A DNA stretch of 64,000 bases, taken from positions 124,001 through 188,000 of the forward strand of contig NZ_FOTQ01000005.1 of NCBI RefSeq assembly GCF_900114635.1, in the 5' to 3' direction. This DNA is from Shimia aestuarii. Lineage in GTDB: Bacteria > Pseudomonadota > Alphaproteobacteria > Rhodobacterales > Rhodobacteraceae. The translations under genes were made by a program, and so were the position numbers. The notes under the pieces were generated by a model that saw nothing but the letters and a program-made list of their open reading frames with translations, searched no databases and was not told the origin of the DNA. Below, piece by piece: positions 19,021-27,447 of this stretch (position 1 is its first letter; every line of letters starts with the position of its first letter).

Positions 19021-19090
19021 GCACTTTCTTTTTCCAAAAATACCCGGGGGGGAGTCGCCTTTGGCGACGGGGGGCACCGCCCCCCTTTTT
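19021..19090 (+). repeat. Intergenic double-hairpin repeat, copy 2
   Basis: The head (TTTTTCCAAAAATACCCGGG) is followed by hairpin GTCGCC-TTT-GGCGAC (19054-19068) and hairpin GGGGGGC-ACC-GCCCCCC (19069-19085). Stem sequences differ from copies 1 and 3 but pairing is kept, including one G-U in copy 3. It overlaps the terminator of the MFS gene. Confidence 0.8.
19054..19090 (+). terminator. Rho-independent terminator after the MFS gene
   Basis: Two stacked hairpins (6-bp and 7-bp G/C stems) end in TTTTT at 19086-19090, immediately before the end of the convergent phytoene-synthase-like gene. On the plus strand this is a textbook intrinsic terminator. Confidence 0.85.
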
Positions 19091-19871
19091 ACCAACGCCC
19101 GCTCAGAGCCCGCGCCATCAACCCGGCCTTGCGCGCAAATTCGCTCAGCCCGAGAGCGCCTTCTGCAACGCGCCCGGGTTCCTCGGCGGCCTGCTTCAGA
19201 AGTCCCTCGGCCTGCCACGCCGCCAGAAACGCCTGCCCCGCCTGAGAGCTCACGTCTCCTCGTCTTGCACGCGCACGTTTCAACCGCGACAATCCATCCT
19301 CAGCCAAAGCCGCCACGGCTTCCGGGCGACCATCCACCAACGGCACCCGTTTCTGGGATTCCAGCGCCGGGATTGCACGCAACCAATTGGCCAGCCCAAG
19401 CGCCACGCCGATATCGCGCGCCACATCCTCGGGGACCTCCCCAAGGGCGCGTGCTGCCACGAACATCAACCCGCCCGCCGTGGCGTCGAGATAGCGCGCG
19501 AAATGGGCCTCATCTTGAAACGGGTCGCGGTAGATATCCCAACGGCGGGCCTCCACCAGCGCCCCGAGCACCTCGGCCCCTGCCGCATCCAGCGACAGCG
19601 CCAACGGCGTGACCACCTCATGCCGACGCACCACGCCGCCCGTTGCAATCTCGTCAAGCGCATCGGCCCACCATTGAAGCCGCATTTCGGCAATCATGCT
19701 CTCCTGCGTCACCCACGGGGCACGCGCCACTTCAATGTTGAAAGCGTAGATCGGAAACAAAACGTCCCGCGCCGCGGGCCGCGCGGCCATCGCCGCCAGG
19801 AACCGGTCCGGATCGCCCCGTTCGACAAGACCGGCGCAAGCTACAAAATCGTCTGTCACTCCGTTACTCAT
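19089..19871 (-). CDS. Squalene/phytoene synthase-like protein, probably non-synthase (NDUFAF6-like)
   Basis: A 260-residue protein of the squalene/phytoene synthase superfamily. The first Asp-rich region survives as LQWWADALDEIA near residue 80, but the second (normally DxxxD followed by GR) reads GLANWLRAIPALESQKR, so the magnesium-binding aspartates needed for prenyl-diphosphate condensation are missing. No other carotenoid gene is nearby. Eukaryotic NDUFAF6, a complex I assembly factor, shows the same loss, so a similar role is my inference. Start 19871 overlaps the upstream methyltransferase stop as ATGA. Confidence 0.8.
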   Translation of the reverse strand: MSNGVTDDFVACAGLVERGDPDRFLAAMAARPAARDVLFPIYAFNIEVARAPWVTQESMIAEMRLQWWADALDEIATGGVVRRHEVVTPLALSLDAAGAEVLGALVEARRWDIYRDPFQDEAHFARYLDATAGGLMFVAARALGEVPEDVARDIGVALGLANWLRAIPALESQKRVPLVDGRPEAVAALAEDGLSRLKRARARRGDVSSQAGQAFLAAWQAEGLLKQAAEEPGRVAEGALGLSEFARKAGLMARALSGRW

Positions 19872-20578
19872 TCTGGTTGAACCACGCAGATCAGGTATCC
19901 AAACGCGTCTCGATACGCACGCCACGTCGCAATCTCGGTCGCCGCCTCATCCAGCACCGCGACCAGCGCAGCATCCGCATCCGGCCGAAGCTCTGCAATC
20001 CGCGCCTCGATTGGTTGATAATAGGCCTCCCAGCCCGCATCACTCACCACGCGCGTTCCCAAGAGCGTGAAACCCGCAGCCGCAACCTGTGCTGCCAGCC
20101 CGTCCGCATTCGGCACCGGATATCCTTCGAACAGATCGACAACGGCCTCCGGTGGGGCGTCCTGAAACAGACACGGGGCCGAAAAGGCCACCGCACCGCC
20201 CGGTGCCAGACAAGACCGCCAGCCGCTAAGTGCCTCGGTGACACCAATGAAATAGATCGCCCCGGCGCACCAGATAAGATCAAACGGCCCCGACTGCGCC
20301 ATCATATCTCCGGTCCGCGCAGTCACCCGCGCATCCCCGGCAAATCGGGCCCGCGCGGTTTTGGTAAACCCGGCATGGCTGTCCACGGTCAAAACCGATC
20401 CTTCCGGTGCGGCGGCCAGCAAAGCGTTCACATCGCCCCCCGGTCCCGCACCCGCATCCAGCATCGCTGCATTGCGCCCAACTCCCGCAAGCTGACAGGC
20501 CCAGGCCACATCTGCCTCCGTTCCCGGCCCCTCGCGCGGCAGGTCGAAATGCAGGGCAAAGAACGCCTCCATATCCAT
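19868..20578 (-). CDS. Class I SAM-dependent methyltransferase
   Basis: A 236-residue Rossmann methyltransferase. Motif I is MLDAGAGPGGDVNAL, followed by SVLTVDSHAGF (acidic ribose contact) and FDLIWCAGAIYFIG (motif IV). It sits inside a tightly coupled operon: its ATG overlaps the cimA stop by one base, and its TGA overlaps the next start as ATGA. The substrate is unknown. Coupling to an NDUFAF6-like gene recalls that mitochondrial complex I assembly also uses a methyltransferase-like factor (NDUFAF5), but homology to it is not evident by eye. Confidence 0.85.
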   Translation of the reverse strand: MDMEAFFALHFDLPREGPGTEADVAWACQLAGVGRNAAMLDAGAGPGGDVNALLAAAPEGSVLTVDSHAGFTKTARARFAGDARVTARTGDMMAQSGPFDLIWCAGAIYFIGVTEALSGWRSCLAPGGAVAFSAPCLFQDAPPEAVVDLFEGYPVPNADGLAAQVAAAGFTLLGTRVVSDAGWEAYYQPIEARIAELRPDADAALVAVLDEAATEIATWRAYRDAFGYLICVVQPE

Positions 20579-22206
20579 CAGACCGCCCGCACCGCCCCGT
20601 CATGCGTCAATTTCCAGTTCAACGCCTCAAGCAATGCCTCGAAGGATGCGTCCACGATATTGGCCGACACGCCCACCGTGGCCCATCGCCGCCCGGCATC
20701 ATCCTCAAAGTCGATGATCACGCGCGTGACCGCCTCAGTCCCCCCATTGGTGATCCGCACCTTGAAATCCACAAGCCGCACATCGTCAATCAGGCTCTGA
20801 TACGGCCCCAGGTCCTGCTTGAGCGCCTGCCACAGCGCGTTCACCGGGCCGTCGTCGCTCATCTCCTGCGCGTGTTCGTTCTTGAAGAACGAGGTCCGCT
20901 TCTCGCCACTGGGCAATTGCACGGTCACAACCGCCTCGGATTCCACCACGAGATGCCCCCGCGCATTGCGCCGCCGCTCGGAAATCACCCGATAGCGCTC
21001 CACCTCGAAGAACCGCTCCCGAAGCCCCAGTTCTTCGCGCGCCAAAAGCTCGAAGCTGGCCTGCGCCGTATCATAGGAATACCCATCAGCCTCGCGCGCC
21101 TTGATCACGTCCAGAATGCGTCCCAACGCCGGGTCGCCCTTTTCAACCGAAAGCCCCGCCTCGCTCAACCGGCGCCGCAGATTTGACTGGCCCGCCTGGT
21201 TCGACATCGGAATGATCCGGCTGTTGCCCACCACTTCCGGCGCAACATGCTCATAGGTCGTCGGGTCCTTCAGGATCGCACTGGCATGCAACCCGGCCTT
21301 GTGCGCAAAGGCGCTCGCACCCACATAGGGCGCCTGCTTGACCGGCACACGGTTCAGGATGTCGTCCAGCAACCGGCTCGCCTGCGTCAGCCCAGAAAGC
21401 TTCTCAACCGCGATCCCGGTCTCGAACCGGCTGGCATAAGGTTCCTTGAGCAACAGCGTCGGGATCAGCGTTGTCAGGTTGGCGTTGCCACAGCGTTCCC
21501 CCAACCCGTTCAGCGTCCCCTGCACCTGCCGTGCACCCGCGTCAATCGCTGCCAGTGACCCGGCCACGGCATTCTCGGTATCGTTGTGGGTGTGAATGCC
21601 CAGATGATCGCCGGGAATCCCCGCACCGATCACCGCCGCCGTGATCTCCCCGATCTCCGCCGGCAGCGTGCCACCATTGGTGTCGCACAACACAACCCAG
21701 CGCGCCCCCGCATCAAAGGCCGCCTTTACCGTCTCCAATGCATAGGCGGGATTGGCCTTGTAGCCGTCGAAAAAATGCTCCGCGTCAAACAGCGCCTCGC
21801 GCCCCTGGGCGACAAGATAGGCCAACGACCGCGATATATTTTCGGTGTTTGCCTCAAGCGTGATCCCCAGCGCGGTTTCAACGTGGAAATCATGCGTCTT
21901 GCCCACCAGACAAACCGCTTGTGTCCCGGCGTTCATCACGGCGGCAAGAACATCATCATTCTCGGCACTCATCCCGGCGCGTTTGGTCATGCCAAAGGCC
22001 GCAAATGTCGCCTTCAACTTGGGCCGGGCGTCAAAAAACTCGCTATCCGTCGGGTTCGCCCCGGGCCAGCCGCCCTCGATGTAATCGACCCCAAGCCCGT
22101 CCAACACAGCGGCGATCTGCATCTTTTCCGGCGTTGAAAACTGCACGCCTTGCGTCTGTTGCCCATCGCGCAACGTGGTGTCGTAGATATACAAACGCTC
22201 TTTCAT
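20578..22206 (-). CDS. cimA: Citramalate synthase
   Basis: A 542-residue enzyme that joins pyruvate and acetyl-CoA to (R)-citramalate in the threonine-independent route to 2-oxobutyrate and isoleucine. The start IYDTTLRDGQQTQGV is the HMGL-like signature, with HTHNDTENAVAGSLAAID supplying the metal-binding His and LNGLGERCGNAN the second signature. GVQFST and VDYIEGGWPGANPTD distinguish the long CimA form from 2-isopropylmalate synthase. The last 130 residues form the LeuA-type allosteric domain. First gene of a coupled operon with the methyltransferase and phytoene-synthase-like genes. Confidence 0.93.
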   Translation of the reverse strand: MKERLYIYDTTLRDGQQTQGVQFSTPEKMQIAAVLDGLGVDYIEGGWPGANPTDSEFFDARPKLKATFAAFGMTKRAGMSAENDDVLAAVMNAGTQAVCLVGKTHDFHVETALGITLEANTENISRSLAYLVAQGREALFDAEHFFDGYKANPAYALETVKAAFDAGARWVVLCDTNGGTLPAEIGEITAAVIGAGIPGDHLGIHTHNDTENAVAGSLAAIDAGARQVQGTLNGLGERCGNANLTTLIPTLLLKEPYASRFETGIAVEKLSGLTQASRLLDDILNRVPVKQAPYVGASAFAHKAGLHASAILKDPTTYEHVAPEVVGNSRIIPMSNQAGQSNLRRRLSEAGLSVEKGDPALGRILDVIKAREADGYSYDTAQASFELLAREELGLRERFFEVERYRVISERRRNARGHLVVESEAVVTVQLPSGEKRTSFFKNEHAQEMSDDGPVNALWQALKQDLGPYQSLIDDVRLVDFKVRITNGGTEAVTRVIIDFEDDAGRRWATVGVSANIVDASFEALLEALNWKLTHDGAVRAV

Positions 22207-22223
22207 CCCGTCACACCCGCTTC

Positions 22224-22283
22224 TTCATTTTGCCAAAAACACTCCGGGGGAGTCGCACTCCGTGTGACGGGGGCAGCGCCCCC
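22224..22283 (+). repeat. Intergenic double-hairpin repeat, copy 3
   Basis: Head TTTTGCCAAAAACACTCCGG, then hairpin GTCGCAC-TCC-GTGTGAC (22252-22268, one G-U pair) and hairpin GGGGGC-AGC-GCCCCC (22269-22283). It lies between cysS and cimA, both of which run on the minus strand, so here the element is inverted relative to transcription. Confidence 0.78.
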
Positions 22284-22294
22284 TTGCGCGATTT

Positions 22295-23725
22295 TCACAA
22301 CAGACCCTCCAGCTTGGCCGCGTCAAACCCGGCCGCAGGCAGCAACTCCACACCAGCCTTGCTCATCCGCACCTCGACTCCCGCCGCAGCCAACGCCGCC
22401 TTGAGCCGATCCACCTCCGAGAAATCCTTAGTTTCCATAGCCTTGACACGAATGTCGGAAAGGGTAGCTTCTAAGTCTTTCAGCAATAGTGGGACAGACA
22501 TTGCTTCTACTGCTCCGCCAAAGACCCATGCACCCATGTTGGCATTGTCAGAAAGCAGACCAAGCAATCGGGCTGATGCCGCAAAATTAGCGACCTCCGC
22601 TTGATCGACGTCGATCCTTTGACGCGATTGAATCGATTTGGCCATTTCGTGCAAAACAGATATCGCACCCGACGTATTCAGATCATCCGCAATTGCGTCA
22701 ACGACTCTTTGATCGGGCAGACCTGACTCGTCCGCGGGATTCGCCATTGAACGCCACTTGCGTAACGTCGCTTCGGCCTCCGCCGCCTTTTTCGCCGTCC
22801 AATCCATCGGCTTTCGATAATGCGTCGACAGGAACACGAACCGGATTACCTCGCCCGGCACCCCCTGATCCAGCAGATCCCGCACGGTAAAGAAGTTGCC
22901 CAAACTCTTGGACATCTTCTTGCCTTCGACCTGCAGCATCTCATTGTGCAGCCAATAGCGCGCGAATTCGCCCTCGGGATGGGCACAGCAGCTCTGCGCC
23001 ACCTCGTTCTCATGATGCGGGAACATCAGGTCATTGCCGCCGCCGTGGATGTCGAACGACTCTCCCAGCAACTCATAAGACATCGCCGAGCACTCAATAT
23101 GCCACCCCGGACGCCCCCGTCCCCACGGGCTGTCCCAGCCCGGCAGGTCCGCGCTCGACGGCTTCCAGAGCACGAAATCCATCGGGTCTTCCTTATAGGG
23201 CGCCACTTCGACCCGCGAGCCGGCGATCATGTCATCGACCGACCGCCCCGACAGCGCGCCGTACTTGGCGTATTTGCGCACACGGAAAAGCACATGACCG
23301 TCCCCCTCATAGGCATAACCATCCGCGATCAGCTTCTCGATCATCGCCACCATCTGGGGAATGTACTGGGTCGCACGTGGCATCGCGTTCGGCTCCAGCG
23401 CCCCAAGCGCGCCCATGTCATCCAGATACCACTGCGTCGTTTCCGCCGTGATCTCGCCAATCGCGCGCCCGCTTTCCTTGGCGCGGGCGTTGATCTTGTC
23501 ATCCACGTCGGTGAAATTGCGCACATAGGTGACGTGTTTGGTCCCATAGACATGGCGCAACAACCGGTAGAGCACGTCAAACACCACCACGGGGCGCGCG
23601 TTGCCGATATGGGCCCGATCATAAACTGTCGGCCCACAGACATACATCCGCACATTCTGCGCATCAATCGGCTCGAAAACCTCTTTCCTGCGGGTTCTGT
23701 TATTGTGCAGTCTGATCGTCGTCAT
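22295..23725 (-). CDS. cysS: Cysteinyl-tRNA synthetase
   Basis: A 476-residue class I synthetase that charges tRNA-Cys. It carries the zinc/cysteine-sensing [10 protein letters not shown], the HIGH-type [17 protein letters not shown], the zinc ligands in MFPHHENE, and KMSKS ([11 protein letters not shown]). The C-terminal DALR region (about residues 320-430, roughly 22440-22760) drops to about 50% GC, against about 65% in the adjoining 3' end, and uses A/T-ending codons. The frame is intact, so this looks like a recombined segment rather than decay. Confidence 0.95.
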   Translation of the reverse strand: MTTIRLHNNRTRRKEVFEPIDAQNVRMYVCGPTVYDRAHIGNARPVVVFDVLYRLLRHVYGTKHVTYVRNFTDVDDKINARAKESGRAIGEITAETTQWYLDDMGALGALEPNAMPRATQYIPQMVAMIEKLIADGYAYEGDGHVLFRVRKYAKYGALSGRSVDDMIAGSRVEVAPYKEDPMDFVLWKPSSADLPGWDSPWGRGRPGWHIECSAMSYELLGESFDIHGGGNDLMFPHHENEVAQSCCAHPEGEFARYWLHNEMLQVEGKKMSKSLGNFFTVRDLLDQGVPGEVIRFVFLSTHYRKPMDWTAKKAAEAEATLRKWRSMANPADESGLPDQRVVDAIADDLNTSGAISVLHEMAKSIQSRQRIDVDQAEVANFAASARLLGLLSDNANMGAWVFGGAVEAMSVPLLLKDLEATLSDIRVKAMETKDFSEVDRLKAALAAAGVEVRMSKAGVELLPAAGFDAAKLEGLL

Positions 23726-23948
23726 GTCTCGTCCTCACGCGCAGTTACGCTCGCGGCGGGCTTAACAACTTCAGATCATGTTGGAAATAGAAGAACGGCC
23801 CGCCAATTGTCTCAGCAGGGAATGCAGCAGATAATAATGGTGCGTGCAGTCTTCATGATCCCACCCTTAAGACCAGAGAGACCGCCCGGTCAAGATCAAA
23901 GACGCCAAAGGCTTGACCCGGGCACGCGCCCACAGGCACTGTCCCACA

Positions 23949-24293
23949 ATGAGCCGTGATACCATCAATACCATCTGCCGCGCCCTGCCCGGCGCCCAAT
24001 GGTCCGAGCCCTTTGGCCCGGGCCATGACGTCTGGAAAGTCGGAGACAAGATCTTTGCCGCCATCGGTGCACAAGGCACCGGGGTCTCGGTCAAGACCCC
24101 CGACATCGACACCGCGCAAATGCTGATCGACGCCGGGGTCGGCACCAAGGCCCCGTATTTTCATCGCAGCTGGATTCACCTGCCGCTGGATGCCGAGGCC
24201 GATGAGCTGGCCCACCGCATCCACGCGTCATATGACACGATCCGGGCCAGCTTGCCGAAAAAGCGCCAGGACGCCCTTCCGCCCCGCGACTGA
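23949..24293 (+). CDS. MmcQ/YjbR-family DNA-binding-fold protein
   Basis: A 114-residue protein of the MmcQ/YjbR (CyaY-like fold) family. Diagnostic segments are RALPGAQWSEPFGPGHDVWKVGDKIFA near the N-terminus and FHRSWIHLPL with the closing Tyr/Arg region (ASYDTIRASLPKKRQ). The ATG at 23949 removes a non-conserved extension. The family fold is known but its function is not. No evident operon partner. Confidence 0.82.
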   Translation: MSRDTINTICRALPGAQWSEPFGPGHDVWKVGDKIFAAIGAQGTGVSVKTPDIDTAQMLIDAGVGTKAPYFHRSWIHLPLDAEADELAHRIHASYDTIRASLPKKRQDALPPRD

Positions 24294-24422
24294 GCTTCCC
24301 GTCCCGGCAGCTTTGACACCGGGACCATCTGGCACACCCCGCCCGACTCATGAACGCAACTGCCCACGGGCAGTTGCCCAAGCATCAGCCGTGCCCGCGT
24401 GCGCCGCCCCAAAATCATCCAC

Positions 24423-24797
24423 TCAGTCATAACTGACCACCTCGTATTCCACGTCATCCGGCCCGTCGAAGTAAAACCGGCGCCCCGGCTCGTAATCCGC
24501 GTGACTATGCGGCATGTATCCGGCCGCCTTGACACGCGCTTCCACAGTATCGAGATCCTCGACCACCACCCCCACATGGTTCAGCCCTGCCTGATGATGA
24601 TAGCGCTGCGCCTCGGGCTTCAGCGCCCATGCCGGTGTGTACAACGCAAGATAGCTCTCATCGTCGCCCACATGCACCGTGTACCCGTCATCCTTGGCCG
24701 GCCCCTCCCAGCGCACCTTCCAGCCAAACAGGTCCATCAACACCGCCGCATGGCTCTTGGCGTCAGGCACACAGATATTCACATGTTCAAGTTTCAT
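24423..24797 (-). CDS. VOC-family (glyoxalase-like) protein, probable SoxR target
   Basis: A 124-residue single-domain vicinal-oxygen-chelate protein. The first half has KLEHVNICVPDAKSHAAVLMDLFGW and the second LNHVGVVVEDLDTVEARVKAAGY ending in FDGPDDVEYEVVSYD, supplying the His and Glu metal ligands of the fold. The ATG at 24797 follows AAAGGA. Its upstream region carries a MerR-type promoter (TTGACT, 19-bp spacer, TACGCT) wrapped around a SoxR box, so induction by redox-cycling compounds is likely. The chemistry is unknown; detoxification is inferred. Confidence 0.85.
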   Translation of the reverse strand: MKLEHVNICVPDAKSHAAVLMDLFGWKVRWEGPAKDDGYTVHVGDDESYLALYTPAWALKPEAQRYHHQAGLNHVGVVVEDLDTVEARVKAAGYMPHSHADYEPGRRFYFDGPDDVEYEVVSYD

Positions 24798-24840
24798 GGC
24801 TCGTCCTTTCGATTGCTTTTTCATTCATCCAAGCGTAATC

Positions 24841-24858
24841 TCTCAAGTTAACTTGAAG
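24841..24858. promoter_or_regulatory. SoxR box and MerR-type promoter of the VOC gene
   Basis: TCTCAAGTTAACTTGAAG matches 16 of 18 bases of the E. coli SoxR operator CCTCAAGTTAACTTGAGG. On the minus strand it is placed between TTGACT (24862-24857) and TACGCT (24837-24832), a 19-bp spacer as required for MerR-family activation. It lies 18 bp before the divergent soxR start, so autoregulation is also likely. Confidence 0.88.
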
Positions 24859-24875
24859 TCAAATGTAAATTTTCC

Positions 24876-25352
24876 ATGAAAAACAGTGCATCACGAAAAC
24901 ATGGTCTGAGTATCGGCGACATTTCTGCCCGCACGGGACTCGCCCCGTCGGCCATTCGATTCTACGAGGAACAGGGTCTCGTCCACCCGTTTCGCGCCGA
25001 CAGTGGCCAGCGTCGTTTCGACCGCGCCGACATCCGGCGCCTGTCTTTCGTCATGATTTCGCAGAACCTCGGCTTTTCGATCGCCGAAATCCGCGCCGCC
25101 CTTGAAACGCTCCCGCAGAACCGCACCCCCACCAAGCGCGACTGGGAACGTATCTCGGCCCGCTTCCGCCACCATCTCGACGCCCGGATTGCGCAGATGA
25201 CCGCGCTCCGGGACAAGCTTGACGGCTGTATCGGCTGTGGCTGCCTCTCCTTGCAGAACTGCAAGCTCTACAACCCTGACGACCGCGCCCGCACCCGTGG
25301 CACCGGACCACGCTACCTGATGGGAGACACGCCGCCGCCCCAAACGCCCTGA
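24876..25352 (+). CDS. soxR: Redox-sensitive transcriptional activator SoxR
   Basis: A 158-residue MerR-family protein. The helix-turn-helix is LSIGDISARTGLAPSAIRFYEEQGL, followed by the dimerisation helix. Cysteines 118, 121, 123 and 129 form the C-x2-C-x-C-x5-C cluster motif of SoxR, which holds the [2Fe-2S] sensor. A near-perfect SoxR box lies between it and the divergent VOC gene. No Shine-Dalgarno is visible, and TGTAAAT ends about six bases before the ATG, so a leaderless transcript is possible. Confidence 0.93.
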   Translation: MKNSASRKHGLSIGDISARTGLAPSAIRFYEEQGLVHPFRADSGQRRFDRADIRRLSFVMISQNLGFSIAEIRAALETLPQNRTPTKRDWERISARFRHHLDARIAQMTALRDKLDGCIGCGCLSLQNCKLYNPDDRARTRGTGPRYLMGDTPPPQTP

Positions 25353-25456
25353 ACAGCCGCCAAAACGCGGCGTCACGTCCCGCCGTACCCTCTTGTCCCT
25401 GCGCTTGCGCTTCTGCACCCTCATCCGAAGACTTCCAGACGAGGACCGAGAGCATC

Positions 25457-25945
25457 ATGATGACTTCCCCGGACGAAATCCCCTTCATCCCCTTCGAAAG
25501 CTTCGAAGTGGGCCAGGTCCGCCGCTTTGGCGCCTACGAAGTTACGCGGGACGAGATCATCGAGTTCGCCTCGAAATACGACGCGCAATTTTTCCATCTC
25601 GATGATGAAAAGGCCAAGTCCTCGCTTTTCGGCGGGCTCTGTGCCAGCGGCTGGCACACCTGTGCCATGACCATGGCCATGATGGTTGAAGACATGGAAA
25701 CCCGCGGCCGGTCCCTCGGCTCTCCCGGTCTTGACGACCTGCGATGGATGAAGCCGGTCTATCCGGGCGATACGCTCAGCGTCGAGATGACCGTTCTCGC
25801 CACGAAACCCTCGCAAAGCCGCCCCGAAATCGGTTTCGTGACAAGCCGCACCATCGTCAGCAACCAGAACGGCGATCAGGTGATGACATTCACCAGCAAG
25901 GGTATCTTCCCCCGCAGCACCCCGGGCCACTCTGCAGCTGGCTGA
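25457..25945 (+). CDS. MaoC-family dehydratase (hot-dog fold)
   Basis: A 162-residue protein with the MaoC/R-hydratase signature EFASKYDAQFFHLDDEKAK followed by LFGGLCASGWHTCAMTMAMM, which includes the Asp and His of the catalytic pocket. Such proteins hydrate or dehydrate 2-enoyl-CoA substrates. It starts at 25457 or at the next ATG (25460). It is followed by an aminotransferase gene on the same strand, with 107 bp between; a shared pathway is not evident. Confidence 0.88.
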   Translation: MMTSPDEIPFIPFESFEVGQVRRFGAYEVTRDEIIEFASKYDAQFFHLDDEKAKSSLFGGLCASGWHTCAMTMAMMVEDMETRGRSLGSPGLDDLRWMKPVYPGDTLSVEMTVLATKPSQSRPEIGFVTSRTIVSNQNGDQVMTFTSKGIFPRSTPGHSAAG

Positions 25946-26052
25946 CCCCGGCATGACGGGTCGCGATCCGGCCAATCACAAATTCTCATTTGACGAATCC
26001 CGGCGCCTCTGCCCCCCTGAGAGCGAACCTCCCTCAATTGTCGGACCCTGAA

Positions 26053-27228
26053 ATGCAGCTTTCCCAGAGAATTACCAACATTACCGGCGGCGGTTCGGAC
26101 GGCTGGGACGTTTTCTACAAGGCCCGCCGCCTGATCTCCGAAGGCACTTCCGTGACCGAACTGACCATCGGTGAACATGACATTGGCACGGATCCTGCGA
26201 TCCTCACCGCGATGGATCGGGCAGCCACGGGTGGGCACACGGGCTATGCCATCGTTCCGGGCATCACCTCCCTGCGCAAGGCCGTCGCCGCCCGCATTCA
26301 GGACCGCACAGGCGTTGCGACCACCTATCGCAACATCCTGATCACTCCGGGGGGACAGTCGGCGCTATTTGCCGCCCATCTCGCCACCTGCAACGCCGGG
26401 GATCGCGCGCTCTTCATCGACCCCTATTACGCCACTTATCCCGGAACCATCCGCAGTGTCGGAGGCATTCCCGTCCCCATCCCGACCCGCGCGCGCGAGG
26501 CCTTTTTGCCCCAGTCCGAATCCATCGCGGCAGAAGCGGCCAAGGGCGCCGCGACGCTTCTGATCAATACCCCCAACAACCCGACTGGCACGGTCTATGA
26601 TCGCGAAACGCTGACCGGGATTGCCGAAACGTCGATCGCGCATGACCTCTGGCTGATTTCGGACGAGGTCTATGACACGCAGATCTGGAACGGACAGCAC
26701 ATCAGCCCCCGCGCCCTGCCCGGCATGGCAGATCGTACGTTGGTCATTGGCTCCATGTCCAAATCCCACGCCATGACAGGAAGCCGGATCGGCTGGATTT
26801 GTGCGCCCGAACACGTGGTCGATCATTTGATCAACCTGGCTACACACACCACCTATGGCGTGGCCGGGTTCATTCAGGATGCTGCCGAGTTTGCGCTGGC
26901 CCAAGGCGTTGAACTCGAAGAGAAAATCGCCGAGCCATTCCGCCGTCGCCGCGACCTCGCGCAGGCTATCCTTGCGGGGCAGAACACGGTGGGGATGATC
27001 CCGTCGCAAGGCGCGATGTACCTCATGCTCGACATCCGCGCGACCGGCCTCTCGGGCGAGGACTTCGCCCATTCCCTGCTTGATGCGCATCACATCGCGG
27101 TCATGCCTGGCGAAAGCTTCGGCGCGTCCGCGGCGGGTCATGTCCGCGTCGCGATGACGGTGGATGACTCGCGTTTTGCCGCGTCCCTGCAAACCCTGGT
27201 GGACCACGCGATCAGCCTTGCCACCTGA
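26053..27228 (+). CDS. Class I/II PLP-dependent aminotransferase
   Basis: A 391-residue fold-type I aminotransferase. Visible are the N-terminal substrate region ELTIGEHDIGTDPAIL, the cofactor-binding TPGGQSALFAAH, LLINTPNNPTGTVYD, ISDEVYDTQIW and the PLP lysine in SMSKSHAMTGSRIGW, with the closing Arg in GHVRVAMTVDD. ATG 26053 is preferred to an in-frame TTG 63 bp upstream because family similarity begins near it. Donor and acceptor are not determinable. Confidence 0.9.
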   Translation: MQLSQRITNITGGGSDGWDVFYKARRLISEGTSVTELTIGEHDIGTDPAILTAMDRAATGGHTGYAIVPGITSLRKAVAARIQDRTGVATTYRNILITPGGQSALFAAHLATCNAGDRALFIDPYYATYPGTIRSVGGIPVPIPTRAREAFLPQSESIAAEAAKGAATLLINTPNNPTGTVYDRETLTGIAETSIAHDLWLISDEVYDTQIWNGQHISPRALPGMADRTLVIGSMSKSHAMTGSRIGWICAPEHVVDHLINLATHTTYGVAGFIQDAAEFALAQGVELEEKIAEPFRRRRDLAQAILAGQNTVGMIPSQGAMYLMLDIRATGLSGEDFAHSLLDAHHIAVMPGESFGASAAGHVRVAMTVDDSRFAASLQTLVDHAISLAT

Positions 27229-27244
27229 CTTCAAGGTCCAAAAA

Positions 27245-27258
27245 CGACATATGTCGTA
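27245..27258. promoter_or_regulatory. Perfect 14-bp palindrome upstream of the MttB-family gene
   Basis: ACGACATATGTCGT is a perfect palindrome, followed closely by a further ACATGTC half-site. It sits about 55 bp before a small open frame with a strong ribosome site and about 190 bp before the methyltransferase gene. It is probably an operator; the cognate regulator is not identified. Confidence 0.5.
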
Positions 27259-27313
27259 AACATGTCAGACAACCCGTCGTCGCCTATGCACGCTTCCCCC
27301 AAGAGGAGACACG

Positions 27314-27409
27314 ATGCAAGGTGATCGAAGCAAAATTCAACTGGTGATCCTCACCATCGGAGCCGAACGCGGACGTGCCGCGCGCGGACGCCCCAGAACT
27401 GCTTTTTAA
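27314..27409 (+). CDS. Candidate 31-residue small protein or leader peptide
   Basis: The frame MQGDRSKIQLVILTIGAERG (first 20 of 31 residues) continues with an Arg-rich tail (RAARGRPRTAF). It has a good ribosome site (AAGAGGAG, 5-6 bases before ATG) and lies between a palindromic operator candidate and the MttB-family gene. There is no homology I recognise. It may be a leader ORF of the methyltransferase transcript or a chance frame. Confidence 0.35.
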   Translation: MQGDRSKIQLVILTIGAERGRAARGRPRTAF

Positions 27410-27447
27410 AAATAAAACAAGCAGTTAAACCGAGGATACCACAAAAA

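Noticed and set aside
19089-19871. True carotenoid phytoene synthase
   Set aside because: The second Asp-rich motif is missing and no crt gene is nearby.
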